DNA of 64,000 bases from Bugula neritina (GCA_964035545.1 OZ037765.1:432001-496000); one strand, 5' to 3'. Counted from the first letter of the stretch, positions 1 to 12,197 are shown. Notes: a model not told the origin generated them from the sequence alone. Numbers and translations are program-made.

Positions 1-1930
1 TTGAAATCTCATTTACAATTCTTTTGATTAAAACTAAAATGTAAAAAGTATTAGATTGATATTCATTTTTCACTATCACCATGACCATCACCATGACAAT
101 CAGTGTGACTATCAAGTATCAAATTCAAATGAATAATAACTAAATAAAATGATTATAATAATCCTAATCATAATGATAATATTAATAATGATAATCAAGA
201 ATGATTAAGTCTAGGACTAATGAGTTATGAGTTGATAACTTTAATTTATCAGTATTACTGAGTTACTCTTAGACTCTAAGTTAGAGTTGGTGCCACATTT
301 ACTGCAAATGTTTGACTCAGAATTAGACTTAGAGTTACTGTTAATGTTTCAGTTTGTGTAGGCCAGGGGCACGACTTGTCAATCAGTATCACTCAAAGTC
401 AAACTCAAAGTCAATCAGAATCACTCAAATCTCAATCATTCAATTTCAATGTGAATGTTTAATTGTTTAAGTCAAAGTCAAACTGTAGCGACTTTAAGTA
501 AAAAAAAACATAAATATGAAGTTGAACATCAATTATTTATAAGAACAATTTATCAAATTAACTTCATTACTGCATAATATAAAATTACTATAACTATTAG
601 ACACTTGTTGAGTTCTTAGGACATAGTTATAGAGTTGATCACAATTCCCGCCACTGAAACGAAACTACGGAGTGTTGGTGTGAACACATTCCGAACTTCT
701 CGCCCTTCTACTGATATTTGTGTTTATCTCGAATCGCGGCAAAACTGATCTTTATAGCCTGCGATTTTATTACATAATGTCTTGTCATATTGTATACATG
801 TTTGATACGCCTCTTTAATTTCATCAAAAACGGCGTACAGCCCATCATGTTCCGCTGTGCTCAAATTGGGTTTTCCTCAAGTAAACGGCAGTCTAATTAC
901 ACTTTACTCTTTCCCAAAAGCAAATAAATTTTCTAATTACAAGTTTTGATTGCCTTTTTCACGTTGAATTTCTTCCAGCTAAACTCAAGTTTTAAGTCAT
1001 GAAGCTCGAGTAATTTATATTCCTTGGTGATAACTGAAAAAAGCTGTGTTTGTGTACACTTACAGTAACTGTAAGATTAAGACAAGAGTGACACTCGCAC
1101 TAACAGTCACCAGGACTCACAGTGAACGTGACTATCGTTGAACTCGAAGTTGAGGGCATACTGATACTCTTAAAGTAAAAGTGATTGTAAATCAGACACC
1201 CTCAAATTACATCAACTTACATAGTAGACGTAATAGTCAACTTTAATGTGACACTGACAGTTTAGACTTGGACTAATTTAGGCTAAGTCCGAGGGCAATC
1301 TTTTTTGGAAGAGTCGCTGTAACTTAGCAAGTAAGTAATCAAAATTATGAAAATTATTCAATTTAAATCAAAATAAAAGTTTGATTATGCTTTCAGCACA
1401 ATTAGTAACTAATATCATTAGTGTTAGTATTGCTATCAGCGCTAGTATTACATTTACTATTACTATTAGTATTACTATTAGTATTAATAATGTTATTCAA
1501 TTATTATCGCATTTAGTTCATTTACTAGTACTTGTAGTATTACTATTATTATTAGTAATAGCAGCTACTATCAGTTAACAACCCATCTATTCATCTTGTT
1601 TGCTTCAAAGTTAAAACATAAAATAAAAGTATTCACATATGCCTATGGCCTTTGGGTGTATTGCGCCTATTGATTTTATTTGTAAATGAATTTAGTATAT
1701 ATATAATTGTTATATGTATTGGTATTATTAAATTTAATACAAATATTTTAATAACTCAATTACGAAATTATCATTATTACTGTCATTTCACAATATCTCA
1801 TTTACTGATTGCTATGTGTATTTTAATAATGTTGTCTAATTGTAGCCGTAAGTAGTACTATTATTATTAGCCTGTTACATGAACTATGATATCTGTGTTG
1901 GGTATTCATTGTTAATTTCCATCCTTGTGT
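1..1930. other. Upstream intergenic DNA with cryptic patterned sequence
   Basis: No coding region is visible. Long parts (about 60-500 and 1040-1290) are built from loosely repeated short words such as AGTCAAA, ACTCAAA, AGTGTGAC and AGTAACTG on both strands, without a fixed period. From 1380 to 1570 the text is a degenerate TTA/GTA-type trinucleotide run, which alone explains the short hydrophobic open frame there. It may hold the promoter and first untranslated exon of the kinase gene at 2001, but I see no clear core promoter element. Confidence 0.5.
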
Positions 1931-1935
1931 TTCAG

Positions 1936-2024
1936 TCAACCAACCAATCATACGAAAGCAGTTGACAGAGAGCCGGCATCTGATTGGATGATCCTAAAGG
2001 ATGACCGAGATGCAGCAGGATGAG
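1936..2024 (+). promoter_or_regulatory. IKK 5' leader: splice acceptor and overlapping upstream ORF
   Basis: A pyrimidine-rich stretch ending in TTTCAG at 1931-1935 looks like a 3' splice site, so the IKK start codon probably lies in the second exon of the transcript. An upstream ATG at 1989 opens an 11-codon frame that ends at 2024. It overlaps the main ATG at 2001 in another frame. Such an overlapping uORF would be expected to lower translation of the kinase. The start at 2001 is chosen because the frame runs directly into the glycine-rich loop. Confidence 0.4.
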
Positions 2025-5000
2025 GGGGAGTGGATCAAGGAGATGAAACTTGGCCAGGGGGGTTTTGGTCAAGTCTACCTCTTTAAAAACACGGTATTGT
2101 GACTTGTATTACATAGACACATGATGTTAAGGAAGCATCTAATATCAGAGCGTATTAAAGTATTGGCTGTGAAGTTGTCTATAATTACAAATATACACTA
2201 TTTCTGGTTCTTGAAATAATATCCTTTACCCTTCTTGACCATGTTGCACAATATTCTAATGATAATAATTTACGTTTAGTACAATAAAATAGGCAGGTTA
2301 CATGTGAAAGTCTCTAAATACACTTTTTACATCATGAAGTTTGTTATTTACTCTTCTTTCATAAGAAAGTTCACAAATGCCAAGAATTGTTTCCTGATTT
2401 TGTTATTGTAGGAACACAGTCTAACATTTCTAATGTAGGAACACAGTCTAACCTTTCTAATGCTGAAAAAATGCCAAACAACTTTGAACTTCAATCTTGT
2501 TTTCATTTTGTTTTTGTCGTGAAGATTTATAACAAAGCGATAGTATACAGTTGTATTCTTTAAAACTACTCTATCAGCCAATCAAATAGAAGATTACTTA
2601 GTTTATCAGCCAATCAAATAAATGATTACTCAGTTTATTATTTGCTGTTGTTTAGAGGTCAGGGGAGCAAATAGCTGTGAAGAAATGTGGAGCAAACAAT
2701 GAGCTCTCCACTAGAATGAGAGAGAAATGGGATGCTGAGGTAGAGATCATGTCTAGAATCAATCACGACAACATAGTCCGAGCCCTGCCAACTCCAGCCC
2801 AGTTTCTCCCTCAGGCCAACGAGCCTCCAGCCCTGATTATGGAGTACTGCTCAGGGGGAGACCTTCGTAATGTGAGTTATTAGTTAGTAGTGTGAGTTAT
2901 TAGTTAGTAGTGTGAGTTATTAGTTAGTAGTGTGAGTTATTAGTTAGTAGAGTGAGTTACTAGTTAATAATGTGAGTTATTAGTTAGTAGTGTGAGTTAT
3001 TAGTTAGTAGTGTGAGTTATTAGTTAGCAGTATTGAGTTATTAGTTAGTAGTGTGAGTTATTAAGATGAGATTAGAGGCTGATCTATCATAGAATAAATA
3101 TTAATTTATGAACTCGGTTAACCAGAAAGTCTGCAATTTATAGCGTAGTTTTGTAAAAGGAGGATATATCTAGCTGTACTTTAGTGTTGGAGGTAATAAG
3201 GCGTGGCCCACCCTAACATAAAGCTACACTTATTTCTGAATCATAGCAATTCTAGCCATAAGTACTTAAATTTCCTTCTAGTTGCCGCCTTAAATTCAAC
3301 TCAACTGATTGATTGCTAAATGATTTATTTACCAACTGTTGTTTAGGTGATTGTGTTTAATGCATCACGGTATTTAGTGAGTTAATAATTGGGATTTCCC
3401 GGAACTACCAGGAAGTACTGCATAGGGTGTAGTGCCGTATACATTTAAATGTGATACAAGGAAATATATACTCTACTATTTGAGATGTTCCTGTACTGCT
3501 TGCTGTCAGTCTATTTGCCAACTGGAGCCAGTCGTTCATATTATTACAATATCATTGGCTTCTCTTGACACCCTGTTTATATCAATACATTGTATCTTTT
3601 GACCATATTAAATTTAATTTGAAATTACTATTCCCTTGTTTAAATAAAAAAAAGTTCTAAATGGAATCAATGAATTTCATCAACAAATTTGTTGACATGC
3701 AGCCAATGTTTGAGGGAATGAGTTGAAACGACACTGGCGCAATTCAGGGTTTATTTTATTGTATTATATATTCTTCTATTATAACTGTTTCGTTATATAT
3801 CTTGTACTATATACACTATGTTATGTATATTATATTCTCACATGTTAACGTGTTGCAGTTGCTGACAAAGACGCCGTGTGGAATGAAGGAGTCTTCACTA
3901 CGCTGGCTGGTCAGTAACATAGCTAAGGGAGTCGAACATCTACACTCTCTCAAGATCACTCACAGAGACTTGAAGCCTGAGAACATAGTTATAGCTAGGA
4001 AAGGACCCCGGGAAGGCGATGTAAGCACCCTACTCACCCACAGTAACACCCATCTGTTCTCAGGCTATTACTAAATGTCTTTATACATAGTATCACACTT
4101 ACAACTATTCCATTTTGTTCAGTTCAGCTGTTACTACCTATTGTCCAATCAAGCTCTCACTATCCTTACACCACAATAAGCAGCACATAGCCTCGTTGCA
4201 CTGGCCCAGCTCTCTTAGGGGATCTGTACCCTCCACCCTTACAGTCTGAATGTTGTAATCTAAAGATACTAAGGCTATTCTATTGACAGGTTCTCTACAA
4301 GATCATAGACTTGGGATACGCTAAGGAGCTGTTTGATTCCAGTATCCTCTACTCCTTCGTCGGCACCATGCAGTACTTGGTGAGTATAATACAATAATAT
4401 AATATTCTATGTGATATTATACTATATTATATGATATAATACTCTAATATGATATTATACTATATTATATATAATATAATACTCTAATATGATATACTAT
4501 ATTATATAATACTCTAATATGATATTATACTATATTATATAATATAATACTCTAATATGATATTATACTATATTATATAATACTCTAATATGACATACTA
4601 TATTATATATAATATAATACTCTAATATGATATTATACTATATTATATAATATAATACTCTAATATGATATTATACTATATTATATATAATATAATACTC
4701 TAATATGATATTATACTATATTATATAATATAATACTCTAATATGATATACTATATTATATAATATAATACTCTAATATAATATTATTCTATATTTCAAT
4801 GTAACCCAACATCATGCGGAATGTTAGCTCACGCCTCTATTGACCTCTACTGCACAACTCATTGCTTTCTGTTGACTAGGCTCCAGAGCTCATGTCCAAG
4901 AAGGGCTACACTCGAACCGTGGATTTCTGGTCTTTTGGAGTTGTGCTCTTTGAGTGTATCACTGGAGTCCGTCCCTTTTTGCCTAGCGAAGTGCCTTTCA

Positions 5001-8000
5001 GATGGTAGGCACAGTTATATAGACTGTCTACTTACTGCCAGCCTTGCTTCTACCTGCTCTGTAGGAACTTTCTACACCCTAGGCACTACTTAAAGTTGTT
5101 TGTTTGTGTTGCTCCTTCTAAAGGTTTCCTGTTACTTTGTACACAATGCAGCAGTATAGTATAATAGCTGGGTTATATTTTATGAATAAATTATTTATTT
5201 GAATTTCCAGGTTTGCAGAAGTGCAGAAGAAAAAGCCAGATGATATTTGTGTTTACTACAACATAGACGGGGAAATCACCAACTCTGATAGACTAGTGTT
5301 TCCCAATCACCTTTGTAGGTCAGTGGTCAGTCTGTCAGTATGTAGTAGTCAGTTAGTATTTAACTAATAGTCAGTGTGTATTCAACTAGTAGTCAGTGAA
5401 TAGTCTGTAAACTATTATTTGAAGTGATTTGACCAACTTTGCTCTTTTTAGAACCTCTCGAGCGTTTTTTGAACAATTCTTGAAAGTGATGTTGAGGTGG
5501 GACCCAGAGTCGCGGGGTGGTAGAGCCGAGTCTGGAAGTGTGGACAGAGATAGATGTTGGAAACTTCTGGATAATATACTCAGCTCACCTGTTAGTGTGT
5601 CTCTTATTTACCTTACTATATTACACTTGTTAGTGTGTGTCACTTGTTAGTGTGTGCCGTACTTCATATTACAGCTACTCTTCATATACTGTGTACCACT
5701 AAACAAGCTACTAACCTACCCTGTGGAAGACAAGCACACTATCAAAGACGTGCTGAAAGCGTTGGAGCGCGAGACCTCTATACCAATGACCGAACTCGAG
5801 CTGCTCACAGTGCAGGGGACTTTTCTCTCTCTCAACCAAAGAGCTCGGGATATGGCTGGTCAGGTGAGGGGACAACTCCCTAGCACTTCTAGTAATAAAT
5901 CAAATCAGTCAGTCATTTTAGAGTTGTTTTCACATCATTAATAATACAGCAGCATTCTCACAACTGCATTTGGATACAGCTACTGCCACTTGCCTTTTTA
6001 ATGTAGTTTATTACATTACACTACATCTTATTGCGGTATCTCATTATATATTATGTTATATTATTTATATCATATTATGATGTTGTAATCCCTGAGTGTC
6101 TTGTAGGACGAACAGCCCAGTCTCTACGTCTTCAGGAAGTTCAAAGGAGACAACCAAGATGAAGTCCTGCCGCCTCTTCCCTCTGACGGTAAACTGTTTC
6201 CTGAACTTGTCCAGTTTATGATACAGAGAGAGGATATAGCTCTCAACAGTGAGGTTAGTGCAGACGTGTTACTGTACTGCAGACGTATTACTGTACTGCA
6301 GACGTGTTACTGTACTGCAGACGTGTTACTGTACTGCAGACGTATTACTGTACTGCAGACGTGTTACTGTACTGCAGACGTGTTACTCTACTGCAGACGT
6401 ATTACTGTACTGCAGACATGTCCCTTCTATTCTGCAGGATCAGGTAAAGTTCATGTCCCAGGGGGCATACTACTGTGGAGAGAAAGCCAAGGAGTTCTTG
6501 AGAATATATCTGTCCTCAAAGGCCATCTGGTAAATATCTTTCTGCTGCACATGGATGTTGTTATTATAGTCTTAGTTAATCAGTCCTGTACCTCACTTCC
6601 TGTATGCTACTTCCTGTGCACTACTTCCTACATACTACTTCCTGTATGCTACTTCCTGTGCACTACTTCCTGTACATCACTTCCTGTATTCGACTCTTTT
6701 CACAGGTACAGCCTCATGAGAGAATTATCAGATTTTGTGAAGAATAGAAATATTGTGAGAGCTGAGCTGTTTAATCTACACATTCTAATAGACTTCTGTG
6801 ACCAGGGGTGAGTATCCTCATGTGTTATATGATAGGGTGAATATCTTTACATGTGTCTAGTATAGTAGGGTGAGTATCCTTACATGTGTCTAGTATAGTA
6901 AGGTGAGTAAGGCTGTATGTATAATTATGTATCCTCTTATAAACTGTCTCCTTACAGATTCCAAACAGACTTGGCGCAGTACGAGAGCCAAAGTCAAGAT
7001 TCCACCGGAGGCGCTAGGTTTGGTAAGTTTTCCACTGTCTCTCCACTCTGTGTGCCTCAGTATAGCTTCCGGTGTGCCACTGTAATACTAGAGCTGTGTA
7101 TCAGAGAGTGTACCACTGTAATACCGTATGTTTCAGAGAGTGTAAATACGATAAAGAGTTGGAATGACATGAGAGCAGAGCTTAAAGCCATGAAAAGTCT
7201 TGTAAGTCGTATTATATTAATCTCTCTGTGTATTATATTACTCTCTCTGTATTATATTACTCTCTCTCTGTATTATATTACTCTCTCTCTCTGTATTATA
7301 TTACTCTCTCTGTGTATTATATTACTCTCTCTGTGTGTATTATATTACTCTCTCTGTATTATATTACTCTCTCTCTGTATTATATTACTCTCTCTCTCTG
7401 TATTATATTACTCTCTCTCTGTATTATATTACTCTCTCTCTGTGTATTATATTACTCTCTGTATTATATTACTCTCTCTCTCTGTAATATATTACTCTGT
7501 CTGTATTATATTACTCTCTCTCTGTATTATATTACTCTCTCTCTGTATTATATTACTCTCTCTCTGTATTATATTACTCTCTGTGTGTATTATATTACTC
7601 TGTCTGTGTATTATATTACTCTCTCTCTGTGTATTATATTACTCTCTGTATTATATTACTCTCTCTCTCTGTATTATATTACTCTCTGTATTATATTACT
7701 CTCTCTCTGTAATATATTACTCTCTCTGTATTATATTACTCTCTCTCTGTATTATATTACTCTCTCTCTGTATTATATTACTCTCTGTGTGTATTATATT
7801 ACTCTGTCTGTGTATTATATTACTCTCTCTCTGTGTATTATATTACTCTCTGTATTATATTACTCTCTCTCTCTGTATTATATTACTCTCTGTATTATAT
7901 TACTCTCTCTCTGTAATATATTACTCTCTCAGTATTATATTACTCTCTCTCAGTATTATATTACTCTCTCTCTCTCTCTCTGTGTATTGTATTATATTAT

Positions 8001-10208
8001 ATTATATGATATTATATGATACAGGAAGAAGAGTTGAACCAACTGAGCACGCTCTATGACCAGCTGCAGATGTCTATTGAGGAGTTGAAGAAGAAGCCCT
8101 TCTCAGTCTATCAGCAGTATCCCGGGGCCGGCATTCACCAGCTGTAAGTTCCTCGGCACCAGCCTCTTTCTCACTCAACGTCTGCCTATTTCACATCCTG
8201 TAGTAACTTCCTCTGTCCTATCACCTCGGGAACCTCTACCACATATAGTTCACTCACGTCCTCATGTCTAGTCTATATAAAGTAGATATAATTCAGTGCA
8301 CTAGCTAGCTGTAGAACTCAGCTAGTTAGTGTGGCTGTAGAACTCAGCTAGTTAGTGTGGCTGTAGAACTCAGCTAGCTAGTGTAGCTGTAGAACTCAGC
8401 TAGTTAGTGTGGCTGTAGAACTCAGCTAGTTAGTGTAGCTGTAGAACTCAGCTAGTTAGTGTAGCTGTAGAACTCAGCTAGTTAGTGTGGCTGTAGAACT
8501 CGGCTAGTTAGTGTAGCTGTAGAACTCAGCTAGTTAGTGTGGCTGTAGAACTCGGCTAGTTAGTGTGGCTGTAGAACTCAGCTAGTTAGTGTAGCTGTTT
8601 AGGAATTTAGGAGTTACCTCACCCTGTCTATATCAGACCATCAGGGGAGACAACTCGCAACTAAATGTTCCTCTTGTAGATTTGAGAAGAGCCATCAGCT
8701 CTACATAGACATCCGAAAAAGATCTCGGGGTAAGTTTTCTGTCTGCGAGTCCATGTTTCCTGTTACCTTTTATCTGTAGAATTTTCCATCTATTATCTAC
8801 ACTCTATTATCTACACTGTAGGTGAGACAGTGAAACCAACCAATCAGGACATGCTGTCGTGTATCTCACAGATCACTGCGCTGAGTGAGAGACAGACTAA
8901 CGGACTACACGCCTACTGCAGGTACAGTCTCACTCCGTCTCCCTCCAATCTGCAACTTGTAGACGGAGTTGTCACTCTACAGAGTTGTTATTCCTGGTTA
9001 AATATAACTGAGGATGTGCAGTCAGTCTATTCAGTCACATGGGAGAGTTGTGTTACCCTGTAGAGTAGGAGTTGTGTTACTCCGTAGAGTAGGAGTTGTG
9101 TTACCCTGTAGAGTAGGAGTTGTGTTACTCTGTAGAGTATAATATGTGTGTAGAGTAGGAGTTGTGTTACTCTGTAGAGTGATGATGGAAAAGAGGCTGA
9201 AGATAGCCAGCCTAGCCGAGCAGCTCAGCTCCATCATGACCAGAATCGGAGAGTTTAGGGAGCAGGTCAAGGCCTTTCAGCAGAAGAGACAGGAGGACAT
9301 GTGGAAGTTCATTAAACTAGCAGTGAGTGTGCAGTGTTACTAGTAGTAGTAGTAGTTGTCAGTTGGACTAGTAGTCAGTTGGACTAGTAGTTAGTATACT
9401 AGTAGTCAGTTGTACTAGTAGTCAGTATACTAGTAGTTAGTTGTACTAGTAGTTAGTTATACTAGTACCCAGTCATACAGCTACTCATAGTGTTGCCCTC
9501 CATTTCACAGTTAGCCAGCAAACCCTCGGGAAGATCAACTCCCAGTATGGGTGTCAGTCCGGCCCTCCAAACTACTGTGATGATAACCCGGGGCTCCCTA
9601 GACTCTATGCGCACTATGACTCAGTACGAGCAGGTGAAGTCAAAGTGAGTATCTCTTTCTCTTTTCTTTGAGATATCTCGTGTATTCTCACATTATCTCG
9701 TGTATTCTCACATTATCTCGTGTATTCTCACATTATCTCGTGTACTCTCACATTATCTCGTGTATTCTCATATTATATCGTGTATTCTCACACTATCTCG
9801 TATATTCTCACATTATCTCGTGTATTCTCACATTATCTCGTGTATTCTCACATTATCTCGTGTATTCTCACATTATCTCGTGTATTCTCACATTATCTTG
9901 TGTATTCTCACATTATCTCATGTATTCTCACATTATCTCATGTATTCTCACATTATCTCGTGTATTCTCACACTATCTCGTGTATTCTCACATTATCTCG
10001 TGTATTCTCACATTATCTCGTGTATTCTCATATTATCTCGTGTATTCTCATATTATCTCGTGTATTCTCATATTATCTTGTGTATTCTCACATTATCTCT
10101 TCTTGTTTTGTCAGATCTGGATCGCTGATGAACGAGAGAGGTTCTAGTCCACAGTCTGCATCCAGCAATGCTGATTGGTCGTTTCTTGACCCAGATAAAG
10201 CTACGTGA
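2001..10208 (+). CDS. IKK: IkB kinase (IKK-alpha/beta type), 19 exons, 744 aa
   Basis: Predicted catalytic IkB kinase of the NF-kB pathway. Exons: 2001-2093, 2656-2871, 3859-4020, 4290-4379, 4880-5004, 5211-5318, 5452-5590, 5675-5863, 6107-6253, 6438-6529, 6706-6807, 6958-7022, 7137-7201, 8025-8143, 8680-8729, 8822-8921, 9178-9322, 9511-9644, 10115-10208. All joins keep phase and give 744 residues, against 745 for human IKK-alpha and 756 for IKK-beta. Visible: loop [13 protein letters not shown] lysine, [10 protein letters not shown] hinge, HRDLKPEN (about 138-145), the IKK-type DLG (164-166), and an activation loop with serines at about 175 and 179 matching IKK-beta S177/S181. A ubiquitin-like domain (about 312-374) and a helical scaffold/dimerisation region follow. 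The C-terminus carries ADWSFLD (about 733-739), like the IKK-beta NEMO-binding LDWSWL. Identification is strong; alpha versus beta cannot be assigned and it may predate that split. Confidence 0.95.
2872..3065 (+). repeat. 20-bp tandem array starting at the IKK intron 2 donor
   Basis: About nine to ten copies of GTGAGTTATTAGTTAGTAGT. The first base of the array is the first base of the intron, so the real 5' splice site (AAT|GTGAGT) is unit one and each later unit repeats a GTGAGT donor core. The remainder of this 987-bp intron is unique AT-rich sequence. Confidence 0.9.
3391..3400 (+). promoter_or_regulatory. kB-type site in IKK intron 2
   Basis: GGGATTTCCC fits the Rel/NF-kB consensus GGGRNNYYCC exactly. 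It lies inside the gene for the kinase that activates NF-kB, so a feedback role is conceivable. A few chance matches are expected in a window of this size, so this is only a candidate. Confidence 0.3.
4381..4795 (+). repeat. AT-rich tandem array filling IKK intron 4
   Basis: Degenerate copies of a unit containing ATAATACTCTAATATGATA and its near-palindromic continuation occupy most of the 500-bp intron. The array begins just after the GTGAGT donor and stops about 85 bases before the acceptor at 4879. It can fold into AT-rich hairpins. Confidence 0.8.
6264..6418 (+). repeat. 19-bp array of acceptor-like units, IKK intron 9
   Basis: About eight copies of a unit reading ACGTGTTACTGTACTGCAG. Each ends in a CTGCAG that matches the true acceptor of this intron (TATTCTGCAG ending at 6437), so the unit looks like a multiplied 3' splice site. 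It sits within a 184-bp intron. Confidence 0.85.
6590..6690 (+). repeat. Short CTACTTCCTGTA array, IKK intron 10
   Basis: Several imperfect copies of a TACTTCCTGTATGC/ACACT unit (11-13 bases) precede the acceptor of the 176-bp intron and supply its pyrimidine-rich tract. Confidence 0.6.
6806..6911 (+). repeat. Three-copy donor repeat, IKK intron 11
   Basis: The intron starts GGGTGAGTATCCT. Related blocks beginning GGGTGAATATCT, GGGTGAGTATCC and AGGTGAGTAAGG follow at roughly 33-43 base spacing with TCTAGTATAGTA between them. The donor has therefore been copied downstream of itself at least twice. Confidence 0.6.
7210..7990 (+). repeat. CTCTCTGTATTATATTA array, IKK intron 13
   Basis: Roughly 40 copies of a TATTATATTACTCTCTCTG unit with a variable number of CT steps. 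The array fills nearly the whole 823-bp intron between exon 13 (ends 7201) and exon 14 (starts 8025). It is open in two frames over long distances, which creates spurious open frames rich in YYITLS. These are not coding. Confidence 0.9.
8305..8600 (+). repeat. 26-bp tandem array, IKK intron 14
   Basis: About eleven copies of a unit containing GCTGTAGAACTCAGCTAG and TTAGTGTG. Copies differ mainly at single positions (AGTGTGG or AGTGTAG). The array is central in the 536-bp intron and does not touch a splice site, although each unit contains CTGTAG and CTCAG trinucleotides typical of acceptors. Confidence 0.85.
9046..9180 (+). repeat. 26-bp acceptor array, IKK intron 16
   Basis: Five copies of a unit with TGTGTTACTCTGTAGAGTAG run up to the acceptor. 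The true site (TTACTCTGTAG ending at 9177, then exon 17 beginning AGTG) is the last unit. Each earlier unit repeats TGTAGAGT, the acceptor plus its first exon bases. Confidence 0.8.
9340..9470 (+). repeat. ACTAGTAGTCAGT array, IKK intron 17
   Basis: Degenerate 16-19 bp units of the form TTGGACTAGTAGTCAGT occupy the first part of the 188-bp intron, beginning about 17 bases after the GTGAGT donor. Confidence 0.7.
9668..10100 (+). repeat. 20-bp tandem array, IKK intron 18
   Basis: About 21 copies of ATTATCTCGTGTATTCTCAC with few substitutions fill the last IKK intron (9645-10114). The array is pyrimidine-rich on the transcribed strand and abuts the final acceptor region. It is open in three + strand frames, which explains the long spurious frames there. 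Confidence 0.9.
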
Positions 10209-10243
10209 CACCCAATTGGTCGTTTCTGTGACCCAGTTAAGTC
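10171..10243 (+). repeat. Duplicated NEMO-binding-motif segment across the IKK stop
   Basis: The stretch coding for the C-terminal DWSFLDPDK (10171-10198) is repeated at about 10215-10243, seven bases after the stop codon. Both copies share ATTGGTCGTTTCT and GACCCAG; the second has one extra base and is not translated. This is a local tandem duplication spanning the end of the reading frame. Confidence 0.7.
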
Positions 10244-10747
10244 CAAATATTTTCCTTGACAATAGACCTTCGCACACCCAACACGGGCCGTCTAATTGGT
10301 CCGCCGTATACAATGACTACCTGTGATTGGATGCCTTCAGTCATGTGACCAGCAACATTCAATGCTCATTGGTTGTATAGCTCTAACCACGTCACCAGTT
10401 GCCCAACTTTTCACATATTTTTTTTAGCTTTCAATTTATATTTTAGGGGAATTTTTTTAATTATTTATGCTGTATTATATCTGCACAGGACTGCGCACTG
10501 CGTATGGGGTAGTTAGGCTGGTGAATTATTGTAGCATGTCTTTTAGTTTTTATATCAATTACAAAGTAATTCTTCAACTGCGACACTCGACTATGAATGC
10601 CGTCTGCATTATTGTATATTTGTTTTGTCTACTCCCAGCTATTAGCTGGGTTTACTTAATTCAGCCCAACAGTTGAGCTAATCGCTGCTTCCAGCCATCT
10701 CCACTAGCAGCCTTGACTTCAGTTCTATGTTTATACTATATTTAGAT

Positions 10748-10753
10748 AATAAA
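10748..10753 (+). terminator. IKK poly(A) signal
   Basis: AATAAA about 540 bases after the IKK stop, the first canonical signal downstream. The intervening sequence is an ordinary AT-rich 3' UTR. Confidence 0.55.
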
Positions 10754-12197
10754 TATATCTTTCTCACAAAGTAGCTGCTTTTATTATACTCTTTATCAAA
10801 TGCTTGTTTTCTAAAAGAGCTAACATTTTTAAATTTACAGTTACTGGCAAATAATAATTCACAACTGGTAAAATACTGAATTCTTTAAACTATAGTGAAT
10901 TCTTTCATTTCTACTGAGTCAATTTTCTCTCTTTCTTCAGCCTATTTGATTAACATGGCCTTATTCCACCTGCCCTTTGCATTCACTACTCCTTCCTCCT
11001 GCAGGCTACAACACAAACACTATAATATAATTTATGAAGTTCTTGTGTTTGCAAACTCAAAGTTATTAATAATTGCTAAACCTGGAGGCTAGACTAATAA
11101 TAATGAGAATAATTAGCTGCTATTACTATTGTTCCTTAGCTTTAGTTGAACATCTACTGGAATTCTCTTCCTATTCATTAACTATTTAACTTTATCTGCT
11201 CCTCTTTGTTTTCACTTGAAATAACCAAGTCAGTATCGACCTGCATGTTTTCTATTATTGTATTTCAGCTAATTAACATAATTAGATGGTAATAGGCTGG
11301 CGGTTTCATCATTGATTTGGACAGTTATGTGTTGATGTGCAGAATCTGAATAGCTTTCACCTCATCTAATTAATCAATTTGTAACAAACAATAATTTGTG
11401 TAATTATTGTCAGGAAATCAGATATCAAGATGACTTTTACAAGTCGATAAGTTATTGTCATTGTGATAATGAGTTGTTATTCATTGCCTTAACCACTAAT
11501 ATATCATCACATTTAAACAATGCAGGAAATTCCTATTAACAAACAATGAGCCCAGTTTTTAACATGCATTATTACATAATTGTGCATTTCATTTTGGAGC
11601 AGTTTTACTATTCCTAACTTTATCCATTCTTAACATCCACTCTAGATATATTAACAACTTAATTCAGTGAGACAGATGCAACTATAACTGTGTGATGGGA
11701 ATAGCTATTGGCAGCTGAGGGGGAAGGGGCAGCCATTCTCATGTCATGACATCTTCCACAATGCAGCAGTTGTGTCCTCAACAACAAAGTAGTATTAGTT
11801 ACACTCCTGTAGCTGCTAAGATGTGGGGTTGACTAAAGATTTTATTAAGTGTTATACTTCATCAGATTACGTAATGTGTACGTTTTTAACTTATTATGTT
11901 ACAAAAAATGTACTTTTTGGTTGTTTCCCAGGAAATGTATTACCTAGTTTTGTTCTGTTATATTAAACCTGATGACTGTACCACAGTGACAGTTCATCAC
12001 ATTGTTTCAACTCGCTGTTCACTATGAGTTTGCTGAACTTCTTCCAACAATGCTAAGTTGGAGCATATTTCCTCACGACCTCATTATTGAGCTCGACGTC
12101 CGGAATGTGTTGAGATACGACATGACACAACGTCCTCCTGTGTTACCAGACAAAGGGCAGCATCTCGTAAGTTGTCTATCACCTGGTAACATGTAGT
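10754..12197. other. Intergenic region between IKK and the orphan kinase
   Basis: AT-rich unique sequence with no convincing exon. A 64-codon open frame ends just before the kinase start at 12198 but has no ATG and no recognisable content. A CTC|GTAAGT donor-like site at about 12167 could mark an untranslated first exon of the downstream kinase. Confidence 0.4.

Noticed and set aside
6917-8059. A 380-codon + strand frame, partly overlapping IKK exons
   Set aside because: The middle is a CTCTCTGTATTATATTA array. IKK exons 12-14 account for the coding parts with splice sites.
9668-10208. Long + strand frames of [14 protein letters not shown]-type repeats
   Set aside because: Translation of the 20-bp array in IKK intron 18, running into exon 19 by chance.
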